Shown: piece by piece, positions 8,168-14,045 of the stretch
How positions within the stretch are numbered: the first letter of the stretch is position 1
How the letters are laid out: each line of letters starts with the position of its first letter
Assembly (NCBI GenBank): GCA_036443405.1
Contig: JAZFYD010000157.1
Coordinates: 1 to 46,600, forward strand
Reading direction: 5' to 3'
Source: JAZFYD01 sp036443405
GTDB taxonomy: Bacteria > Planctomycetota > PLA2
Length of the DNA: 46,600 nucleotides
The notes under the pieces: model-generated
Told to the model about the DNA's origin: nothing
The model's input: only the letters and a program-made list of their open reading frames with translations
The model's database searches: none
Translations under genes and position numbers: made by a program

Positions 8168-8739
8168 CCGATGACGTGCCCCAACAAGCCGCGCAGGCGG
8201 TGAACCGCCGCGTTCATGCGCGATTTGATCGTCCCGACGGGAATGTCGAGGATCTCCGAGATTTCGCGGTATTTCAGCCCTTCCGACTCCGCGAGGAGAA
8301 AGACCATCCGCTGCCCCTCGGGCAATTGCTCGAGCGCCTCGTGGATGAGCGCTGCGGCCTCTTTGTGCTCCGCGCGCTCGCTCTGGCTGGTGTCCGCCGA
8401 TTCGAGCAGATCGCCGACCGTCGCCCCCCCTTCGGCGAGGCGTCTGTCCGCGGAAATCACGCGGGGTGCGTTTTTCTTGGACCGGTATTGGTCGATCCAG
8501 AGGTTCTTGGCAACGCGGTACATGAACGTGCGGAAGGTGGCTTCGGGGCGGTACCGATCGCGGAATCGGATGAGGCGAATGAACGCCTCCTGGGTCAGAT
8601 CCTCCGACATTGCGCGGTCGTAAGTCATTTTGTAGAAAAAGTTTATGAGCGCATGGGCGTGCCGATCATAGAGCTCACGAAACGCCTCCGTGTCGCCGCC
8701 TTGGTAGGCGACCATGAGCTCACGATCCGATCGCGGCAT
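8164..8739 (-). CDS. ECF-type RNA polymerase sigma factor
   Basis: A 191-aa extracytoplasmic-function sigma factor. Region 2 is at residues about 20-90: FRELYDRHAHALINFFYK, DLTQEAFIRLIRFRDRY (core-binding and -10 recognition helix) and FMYRVAKNLWIDQYR. Region 4 is at about 130-185, with LPEGQRMVFLLAESEGLKYREISEILDIPVGTIKSRMNAAVHRLR covering the helix-turn-helix that reads the -35 box. Regions 1 and 3 are missing, as expected for the group. It is coupled to the anti-sigma gene by a four-base overlap. Its own promoter would lie in 8740-8765; such pairs commonly autoregulate, but no target motif can be assigned from this window. Confidence 0.95.
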   Translation of the reverse strand: MPRSDRELMVAYQGGDTEAFRELYDRHAHALINFFYKMTYDRAMSEDLTQEAFIRLIRFRDRYRPEATFRTFMYRVAKNLWIDQYRSKKNAPRVISADRRLAEGGATVGDLLESADTSQSERAEHKEAAALIHEALEQLPEGQRMVFLLAESEGLKYREISEILDIPVGTIKSRMNAAVHRLRGLLGHVIG

Positions 8740-8765
8740 ACGTTCACTATGTCAAAGCCAAACGA

Positions 8766-8798
8766 GCGCGGGAAAAACGGGTTCGTTTTTTCCCGCGC
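8766..8798 (-). terminator. Hairpin between the tsaE operon and the sigma operon
   Basis: Arms GCGCGGGAAAAACG and CGTTTTTTCCCGCGC pair around GGTT with one extra T. It sits downstream of the tsaE stop and upstream of the sigma gene on the minus strand. The A/T core inside GC arms could act in both directions; it probably ends the thi/tsaE transcription unit. Confidence 0.5.
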
Positions 8799-8843
8799 CC
8801 TAGGCCTCAGCCCGGGCCTGCGCCTGGGGCTCCCGCCTCGGCC

Positions 8844-9281
8844 TTAGCCTGCCCCCAACAATCCGTCAGGTAGGAAGATCCGGCGCTCATCTCCCCCGGC
8901 GTGTTCGATGCGCACCGTCTGCGCGTTTGGCCAGAGCACCTCGCCCAGGCTCCGCGGCCACTCAACGACCGTCACGGCGAGACGGCCCTCCTCTTCCCAG
9001 TTGAGGTCCTCGAGCGCCGACGCGTCCGATTCGCGATAGAGATCGATGTGGATCAGATCCGGGTCGCCGCGATAGCGGTGCATGAGCGCATACGTCGGGC
9101 TGCGCACGGCCGCGGAGACCTGAAACGCCAGCCCCATGCCCTTCACGAACGTCGTCTTGCCCGCCCCGAGTTCGCCCACGAGAAACAAGACGTCGCCGGG
9201 CTCGAGGCGCTCGGCCACAGACCGGCCGAGCTCGCGCGTTTCCTCCTCGTGGCGGGTCACGAGCTCAGGAGTCATGCTCAT
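8844..9281 (-). CDS. tsaE: tRNA threonylcarbamoyladenosine biosynthesis protein TsaE
   Basis: ATPase of the TsaB-TsaD-TsaE complex that makes t6A37 in ANN-decoding tRNAs. Walker A is GELGAGKTTFVKG (residues about 36-48 from ATG 9281); further motifs are RSPTYALMHRY and LIHIDLYR, then ALEDLNWEE and VVEWP, all typical. Length about 145 aa is normal. The frame stays open far upstream but that part is out-of-frame thiL, so the start is ATG 9281 or 9275, overlapping the thiL 3' end by 17 or 11 bases. It is last in the dusp-dapB-thiE-thiL operon. Confidence 0.93.
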   Translation of the reverse strand: MSMTPELVTRHEEETRELGRSVAERLEPGDVLFLVGELGAGKTTFVKGMGLAFQVSAAVRSPTYALMHRYRGDPDLIHIDLYRESDASALEDLNWEEEGRLAVTVVEWPRSLGEVLWPNAQTVRIEHAGGDERRIFLPDGLLGAG

Positions 9282-10122
9282 ACCCGGTTGGGCCAAACGG
9301 CACCTCTTCGCCATGGGCCAGGCGCAGCATTGCACCCTGTTCGATGATCTCGCCGATGCGCACTCCCAAGGGCGGAGTGCCGGCCGCCGTGAACAACAGT
9401 TCGTAGTCCTCGCCGTCGCCAAGCGCGTTCTGCAGCGCGCATCCCTCGTGCAACGGAATCGACTTAGCGTCGAGCACGCACCCAACCCCCGACGCATCGA
9501 GGATGTGGTGTAGGTCCGTCGAAAGCCCGTCACTGAGATCGATCATCGCGCCGAGGTCCGCGGCATCTCGCAGTCGGCGCGCTTCCTCGACCTTCGGCAC
9601 GAACCTGAGGTGGCGTCCCGATCTCAACGAACCGCCGAGCGGACCCGTCACGTAGATGCCGTCGCCGATGCGCGCGCCCGAACGCAACACCGGGCCCTTT
9701 TTGTGCGTGCGGCCGATCACCGTCGCCGTGACCGTGGCAACCGGTCCCGAAGCGGTGTCCCCGCCGACCAACTTGCATCCCGCGCGCGCGGCACCCTTGT
9801 GCAGCGCCTTCGCATCGTCCAACGTGGCCCCGTCAGGGAACGTCGCCGCCACGACCGCCCACAGCGGTTCGCCCCCCATCGCCGCGATGTCGCTCATCCC
9901 GCGAGCCACCGCCTTGTAGCCGAACGCACCGGGTCCGTGTTCGTCCCAATGGGCGTGAACACCGTCGATCACGCTGTCGACGGTTACGAGCAGCGTGCCC
10001 CACGGTTCACACGAAAGCACGGCGCAGTCGTCCCCGATCGGCGCCTGCTCGGAGAGCCAGGAGATGATTTCACGTTCGAGCCCCATTGGGGGTGGCAATG
10101 GTACTCGCGGGCGTTCACCCAT
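9265..10122 (-). CDS. thiL: Thiamine-monophosphate kinase
   Basis: Phosphorylates thiamine monophosphate to thiamine pyrophosphate, the last step of the pathway. Motifs of the ThiL/PurM fold appear in order: IGDDCAVL (Mg-ATP), DSVIDGVH, ARGMSDIAAMGG, LVGGDTASGP, IDLSDGLSTDL and GDGEDYELLF. At 285 aa it is somewhat shorter than the usual 310-330. ATG 10122 is used here; ATG 12 codons further in (MGLEREI) would also fit the family N-terminus. It follows the signal-peptidase-like gene by 31 bases and overlaps tsaE. Together with thiE it gives thiamine assembly; I saw no TPP-riboswitch-like leader. Confidence 0.95.
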   Translation of the reverse strand: MGERPRVPLPPPMGLEREIISWLSEQAPIGDDCAVLSCEPWGTLLVTVDSVIDGVHAHWDEHGPGAFGYKAVARGMSDIAAMGGEPLWAVVAATFPDGATLDDAKALHKGAARAGCKLVGGDTASGPVATVTATVIGRTHKKGPVLRSGARIGDGIYVTGPLGGSLRSGRHLRFVPKVEEARRLRDAADLGAMIDLSDGLSTDLHHILDASGVGCVLDAKSIPLHEGCALQNALGDGEDYELLFTAAGTPPLGVRIGEIIEQGAMLRLAHGEEVPFGPTGYEHDS

Positions 10123-10153
10123 TCGCGTTCGGCCGCTCGCCGAGGCCGGGGTT

Positions 10154-10630
10154 CTAGCCGAACATTCTTGCCAACACGATCGCCTTGATCGCGGAGCGCT
10201 TGATGAACCCCAGTTTGCGCGAGTCCGCGTGTCGTTTTTCGAGAGGGTTTGGAATCAACAGGAACACGTGCCCTTCCGGGACCGGCCCGGGCGCCTTGCC
10301 CCGGACAAAACGCGACTCGCCGTTGACGTACAGCACGCCGTCTTTGGATTCGACCGTGTCGCCGGGCAGCGCCGCGATGCGAGCAAAATGCGCGACGGTT
10401 TGCCCGTCCCGTTCCGCGAGATACAAGACCGGCGTGTCCCGCTCGATCGGCGAGTCCTCGTCCACGTATCGCAACACCACCCGGCTGCCCGCGGGAAAGT
10501 CGGGGTCGAGGGACGTGTCGTCGGTCGGAATGCGCAGGAGTTCGTGGGTCGTCGCGAACGCGTAGAGCGTGATTCCGACCGCCGCGAACACGACGAGACG
10601 CACGACACGCCGGACCGTCTTGGTTCTCAC
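10154..10630 (-). CDS. Signal peptidase I-like (S26 fold) protein lacking the catalytic lysine
   Basis: A 158-aa protein with one N-terminal membrane segment (about 10-28) and a periplasmic S26-type domain. RIPTDDTSLDPDFPAGSRVV aligns well with the signal peptidase box around the nucleophile (Ser40, Pro43, Gly48). The second box, normally K-R-x-x-x-L-P-G-D, reads ARIAALPGD, so the general-base lysine is Ala83. DGVLYVNGE, and later ADSRKLGFI in place of the G-D-N/S-x-DSR-x-G box, complete the fold. It overlaps thiE by four bases (10627-10630). It is either an inactive relative acting as a binding protein or an enzyme with a different base. A conventional signal peptidase must exist elsewhere. 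Confidence 0.75.
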   Translation of the reverse strand: MRTKTVRRVVRLVVFAAVGITLYAFATTHELLRIPTDDTSLDPDFPAGSRVVLRYVDEDSPIERDTPVLYLAERDGQTVAHFARIAALPGDTVESKDGVLYVNGESRFVRGKAPGPVPEGHVFLLIPNPLEKRHADSRKLGFIKRSAIKAIVLARMFG

Positions 10631-11241
10631 GTGCCGAACGCAGCGCGAAACGCGCGTGCCGTCTCCGCGGGGTCGTCGGATTCGTAGTACGCGCGAATGG
10701 CCGCGGCTCCCCGCCCGCCCGCGTTCGCGATCTCGCCGACGTTGTTCACATCGATCCCGCCGATCGCGCAGATTTCGATGCTCGTGCGCAGCGCGGCCTC
10801 CTGAAACGCCTCGATTCCGAGCGGCTGGCCTTCCGGATGCGAACGCGTCGGAAACACCGAGCCCAGGAACACGTAGTCGACGCCGCTCTCTTCCGCTTGG
10901 CCAACCTCGTCGAGGTTGTGCACGCTGTATCCGATCTTCAGGTTCCCCGAGACCCGGCGGGCCGCCGCCACGGGTACGGACCGCGAAGAGAGGTGGACGC
11001 CGTCGGCGTCTGCCGCAACCGCGACGTCGATGCGATCGTGCACGATCAACATGCAGCCGAGCCGTCGCGTGGCCGGTCGCAGTTGACGTGTCAACTCGAA
11101 CACGTCACGCGCGGTCGAGCGTGGACGGCGGACGACGATCGCGGTTGCGCCACCGCGCAGCGCGCACCCGGCCACCTCGAGTGTCTCGGCCAGATCCGAC
11201 CCATCGTCGGTGACGAACACCGCGGTCAGGAATCCGGCCAT
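10627..11241 (-). CDS. thiE: Thiamine-phosphate synthase-like (ThiE/TenI)
   Basis: Joins the pyrimidine diphosphate and thiazole phosphate moieties to thiamine monophosphate. A TIM-barrel of 204 aa with family motifs: LIVHDRIDVAVAADADGVHL, IGYSVHN, VDYVFLGSVFPTRSHP and ICAIGGID near the phosphate-binding end. The N-terminal glutamate-rich segment is reduced, and VVRRPR replaces the usual Q-x-R-x-K, so a TenI-like regulator or aminase-type relative cannot be fully excluded. It overlaps the 3' end of dapB by 16 bases and the next gene by four, within a thi operon that includes thiL, which supports ThiE. Confidence 0.85.
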   Translation of the reverse strand: MAGFLTAVFVTDDGSDLAETLEVAGCALRGGATAIVVRRPRSTARDVFELTRQLRPATRRLGCMLIVHDRIDVAVAADADGVHLSSRSVPVAAARRVSGNLKIGYSVHNLDEVGQAEESGVDYVFLGSVFPTRSHPEGQPLGIEAFQEAALRTSIEICAIGGIDVNNVGEIANAGGRGAAAIRAYYESDDPAETARAFRAAFGT

Positions 11242-11969
11242 AACACCGTTTCGAGACCCAGGAGCAATCCCGTTCGTGCCTGCACGCCGCGCACACCGAG
11301 CAATACGCCGGGAACAAACACCGCACGATCGATCGTGTCGTGGCGGATCGAGAGCGTTTCACCGGGGCCGCCGAACAGCACCTCCTGATGCGCCACGGAT
11401 CCGGGCAGCCGAATCGAATGGACGGGAATACCGTCGACCTGCCCACCGCGCGCGCCCGGAGCGGTCTCCGTTTCGTTTTTGGGCGCAACCGCTTCCTCGC
11501 GTGCGGCCGCGAGACGCCGGGCCGTTGCGTTCGCTGTGCCCGACGGCGCATCAAGCTTGTGCTCGTGATGGCGCTCGATCACCTTGACCCACGGGAAATG
11601 GCGCGCCGCCTCCTCCGCAAACCGCATCATGAATACGGCGCCCACCGCGAAGTTGGGTGCGAACAGCACGGCCACCCCGTTCGCCTCGGCCAAAGCGCCC
11701 AATTCGTCGAGCTGCCCGGGCGTGAGCCCCGACGTCCCGATCACCGCGTGGACCTTTTGCGCCAGCAAGGTGCGCGTGTTTTCAAACACCGCGTCCGGGG
11801 CTGTGAAGTCGACGGCGACTTCGGGCCGCCCCGTCTCGATGGCCGTGACAAGGTCGTCGCCGAGATCCACTTCGGCGCAGAGTTCCAGATCTTCCGCATC
11901 CTTGACGCCCGCAACCACGAGCGAGCCGACACGGCCCCGCGCGCCCAAAACCAAAACACGTGTCATCAT
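11226..11969 (-). CDS. dapB: 4-hydroxy-tetrahydrodipicolinate reductase
   Basis: NAD(P)H-dependent reductase of the diaminopimelate/lysine pathway, supplying peptidoglycan precursor. The nucleotide-binding loop GARGRVG is at residues 9-15, VDFTAPDA and IGTSGL follow, and the family signature ERHHEHKLDAPSGTA (132-146) holds the catalytic His and Lys138. The C-terminal SVAHQEVLFGGPGETLSIRHD is also typical. The start is ATG 11969 (or 11966) behind GGAG; the frame stays open further upstream, but that is out-of-frame phosphatase sequence. Length 247 aa is close to the norm. It overlaps the phosphatase stop. DapB beside ThiE has no obvious metabolic logic. Confidence 0.96.
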   Translation of the reverse strand: MMTRVLVLGARGRVGSLVVAGVKDAEDLELCAEVDLGDDLVTAIETGRPEVAVDFTAPDAVFENTRTLLAQKVHAVIGTSGLTPGQLDELGALAEANGVAVLFAPNFAVGAVFMMRFAEEAARHFPWVKVIERHHEHKLDAPSGTANATARRLAAAREEAVAPKNETETAPGARGGQVDGIPVHSIRLPGSVAHQEVLFGGPGETLSIRHDTIDRAVFVPGVLLGVRGVQARTGLLLGLETVLWPDS

Positions 11970-12433
11970 TTTTCTCCGGAAAGCGTCCGCGCGTAATCCG
12001 CCACCGACACCTCTTGGCCACGCGTCTCGATCGACCCCGGACGCAACGCGCGCACGTACTCGATCGCCTGCGCGACACCCCAACCCTCCCGAACCAGATA
12101 CGCCGCGAGCACGGTGCCCGTTCTGCCTACACCCGCCGTGCAATGGACCACGACCCCGCCCCCGGTCTCGAGCGTGTCGCGCGCGAATTGAACCGCGCGG
12201 TCGAGCTGTTTCACGGTCGGACTCGTCATGTCCGCGATCGGAACCCGCAGAACCTCGATCCCGTCGATCTCCGGCGCGCGCTCGGTCAGGGAAACAAGCC
12301 CCCGGATGCCGGCGTCAACGAGCGGAGGTCCGTCCGTCGGGCTGGGAAAGCCCATGCCCGCCAAACGCCCGGGGAGGACCCACGAGAAGTTCCACACGCA
12401 AAAAGGATACTGCCACCGGGTGGCGTCAGCCAC
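11966..12433 (-). CDS. DUSP23-like dual-specificity protein phosphatase
   Basis: A 155-aa cysteine phosphatase. The P-loop is HCTAGVGRTG (Cys98, Arg104), the general acid is probably Asp68 in PIADMTSPT, and the C-terminal RALRPGSIETRGQE closes the fold. The N-terminal NFSWVLPGRLAG and LVSLTER are strikingly like the animal atypical phosphatase DUSP23 (VHZ), as is RLRPGSIET, so it belongs to that subgroup rather than to ordinary bacterial low-molecular-weight phosphatases. It removes phosphate from Tyr/Ser/Thr or perhaps small molecules; the substrate is unknown. It leads the dapB-thi-tsaE operon, its stop overlapping the dapB start. Confidence 0.92.
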   Translation of the reverse strand: MADATRWQYPFCVWNFSWVLPGRLAGMGFPSPTDGPPLVDAGIRGLVSLTERAPEIDGIEVLRVPIADMTSPTVKQLDRAVQFARDTLETGGGVVVHCTAGVGRTGTVLAAYLVREGWGVAQAIEYVRALRPGSIETRGQEVSVADYARTLSGEK

Positions 12434-12442
12434 GGGCCGCCG

Positions 12443-12700
12443 TCAGACGTCGTCCGAATCCGTGTCGCCATGATCGGTGCGCGTTTTGTCCGGCGCGCGC
12501 GACGGCAACTCCCGGTGCCCGGTTCCGCGCGTCTCGGTCTCTTTCGCGGCTTCCGCGCGTCCTGCTTCGAATTCGCTCCGGAGCGCATCGGCGGACGCGC
12601 CGATCTTGTTCACCGAGTCGGTACCGAAAATCCCACGCAGCGCCTTTGCCAGCCCGCGGCCCAACTTTCGGGGGATTCCCTCACGGTTCTTGTCGCTCAC
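12443..12700 (-). CDS. Small hydrophilic protein, uncertain gene
   Basis: An 85-aa frame from a GTG start. The N-terminal half (about 1-45) could form an amphipathic helix (GRGLAKALRGIFG, then SVNKIGASADALRSEFE); the C-terminal half is charged, acid-rich and disordered-looking. It lies 9 bases upstream of the phosphatase and in the same direction, which fits an operon leader gene. There is no clear ribosome-binding site; TATAGG sits a few bases before the GTG, which would fit a nearly leaderless message. I recognise no family and it may be spurious. Confidence 0.5.
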   Translation of the reverse strand: MSDKNREGIPRKLGRGLAKALRGIFGTDSVNKIGASADALRSEFEAGRAEAAKETETRGTGHRELPSRAPDKTRTDHGDTDSDDV

Positions 12701-12803
12701 GGCCTATAGCGTATTCGTTCACGGAAAATACAGCGAGTCGAACATGTCCCGGTGGACGGCATGAAATCACGGCACGGAAGCGCCATGAAGTGGATGTCAC
12801 GCG

Positions 12804-13202
12804 ATGACGCATAACAGTTCCGATGAGGTCCGCGATTGGCGTAACGAAGAACGCCGCGGACTCCCGCGGCTCTCCGAGCGCTGCAAGGTCGCCTTTCGAT
12901 TGCTGCACGACGGCCAGGCGGATCCCAAGACGTTCGCGGGCGAAACGCTAAACCTCTCGGCATCCGGCCTCTGCCTCGAATCCACCGTCGCGCTCGAGCG
13001 CGAAACCCAGCTGGCGCTGGAACTTTCGCTCGATGGAAGCGACCAGCCGGTTGTCGCCGTGGGCCGCGTCCTGTGGAGCGATCCGGTCAAGCCGGGCGCC
13101 CCCGAATCGGTGTGTCGCGCGGGCATCGTGTTCGCGTGGTTGCGCGACGAGGATCGCGACACCATCACGACCCTGACCGACTACATCCAAAAACGCCTCT
13201 AG
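12804..13202 (+). CDS. PilZ-domain protein, probable c-di-GMP receptor
   Basis: A single-domain 132-aa PilZ protein. The two ligand motifs are intact: R-x-x-x-R in ERRGLPR (residues about 17-22) and D/N-x-S-x-x-G as NLSASG, at residues about 49-54. Beta-strand sequence follows (LCLESTVAL, QPVVAVGRVLW, RAGIVFAWL), with a final helix (RDTITTLTDYIQKRL). It should bind c-di-GMP and pass the signal to an unknown partner. It diverges from the small protein and phosphatase operon and stands alone; its 3' end faces the coiled-coil lipoprotein gene. No cyclase or phosphodiesterase is in the window. Confidence 0.88.
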   Translation: MTHNSSDEVRDWRNEERRGLPRLSERCKVAFRLLHDGQADPKTFAGETLNLSASGLCLESTVALERETQLALELSLDGSDQPVVAVGRVLWSDPVKPGAPESVCRAGIVFAWLRDEDRDTITTLTDYIQKRL

Positions 13203-13208
13203 AGCGTC

Positions 13209-13250
13209 GCTCCAACGCCGTAACTAAGGCAACGCCATCGGGCGTTGGGC
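13209..13250 (-). repeat. Degenerate 3' hairpin element, family 1
   Basis: Arms CCAACGCC and GGCGTTGG are separated by about 21 bases instead of 4, with the GC-TCC and GGGC flanks of the family. Orientation matches the intact copy at 13293 and so the lipoprotein gene on the minus strand. Between the two copies ACCCGAGGCTC and AACCGAGGCTC form a short direct repeat. Confidence 0.5.
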
Positions 13251-13292
13251 GCGAACCCGAGGCTCGCTGTCAGGCTCGGGCACGAAACCGAG

Positions 13293-13317
13293 GCTCCAAC
13301 GGCGTCAGCCGTTGGGC
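13293..13317 (-). repeat. 3' hairpin element, family 1
   Basis: Minus strand: stem CCAACGGC, loop TGAC, stem GCCGTTGG, with GGAGCC after it. It starts 10 bases after the stop of the coiled-coil lipoprotein gene and lies in gene orientation. Confidence 0.85.
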
Positions 13318-13327
13318 AGGAACACTG

Positions 13328-14014
13328 TCACTGCAGTTTCTTCGCGCGCTCGAGCAGGCTCTGGAAATCGTCGACGAGCGTTCGCAGTTTGCTCTTCTCG
13401 AGCGGCTCCGGATCCGGCTCTTCCAAGCGGTTGTAGATCGCCGCCATCCGCGCATGGAGGGCCTTTTGGTCCTTTTCGACCACTTCGAATTCGCGCTGCC
13501 GTTCCGCGAGCATGTCTTGCAACTCCGCGCGGGTGCGGCCCTCGGGCAGCGGACGAATCCCCTTCGCGACGTCGGAGAGGATTCTCTTCAACTGCTGCAT
13601 GTCCTGGGCCTTGAGTACACGCTCCTCCTCGAACTTGGCGTTGTCCTGTCGCAGAAGCGCGTGTTTCATCTCGAGGATCTGCCGGGTCTCGGCCTTGAGC
13701 GAGACCTTCGCGGCCTGGAGATTCCGCTCGACTCCCGATACGCACTGGCTGACCAACCGTTTGGGAACGTCCTCGTTGGCCGACTTGCGCTTTTCGAGAG
13801 ACTCCACCTCCTCCGTCCACATCTCGTAGGCGGATTCGTACATCGGCGTGCCCGTCGTCACGGGTTTTTGCTCGTGGACGTAGCGAGAGTGTTCGCGCTT
13901 TTGGGAATCGCCCGCGGGCGCCTCGCCGCCGCCATCTCCGTCACAGGAAACGAGCAGCAACATTCCCACGAGCGACGTGGCAGACCAGATCTTGATGGGG
14001 AACCTTCGGTGCAT
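13328..14014 (-). CDS. Coiled-coil lipoprotein
   Basis: A 228-aa lipoprotein. From ATG 14014 the signal peptide runs to the lipobox LLVSC (Cys24), followed by a Gly/Asp-rich spacer (DGDGGGEAPAGD) that argues for release from the inner membrane. Residues about 65-228 are almost continuously helical with heptad character (ESLEKRKSANEDVPKR, LKAETRQILEMKHALLRQ, RAELQDMLAERQREFEVVEK), so it probably forms a long periplasmic coiled coil. The frame is open upstream to 14098, but that extension overlaps the spacer to the MMPL gene and hides the signal peptide. It follows the MMPL transporter by 31 bases and may work with it. Function unknown. Confidence 0.75.
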   Translation of the reverse strand: MHRRFPIKIWSATSLVGMLLLVSCDGDGGGEAPAGDSQKREHSRYVHEQKPVTTGTPMYESAYEMWTEEVESLEKRKSANEDVPKRLVSQCVSGVERNLQAAKVSLKAETRQILEMKHALLRQDNAKFEEERVLKAQDMQQLKRILSDVAKGIRPLPEGRTRAELQDMLAERQREFEVVEKDQKALHARMAAIYNRLEEPDPEPLEKSKLRTLVDDFQSLLERAKKLQ

Positions 14015-14045
14015 TCGCGTGATTATAGGCGCGTTAGGACGGAGG

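Noticed and set aside
9265..11241. A TPP riboswitch ahead of the thiamine genes
   Set aside because: The genes are internal to an operon with overlapping ends, leaving no leader, and no THI-box sequence was seen before the operon's first gene.
13209..13317. An insertion sequence or MITE remnant in the convergent spacer
   Set aside because: The repeats lack terminal inverted repeats enclosing a body and no target-site duplication was visible. They are better described as hairpin elements.
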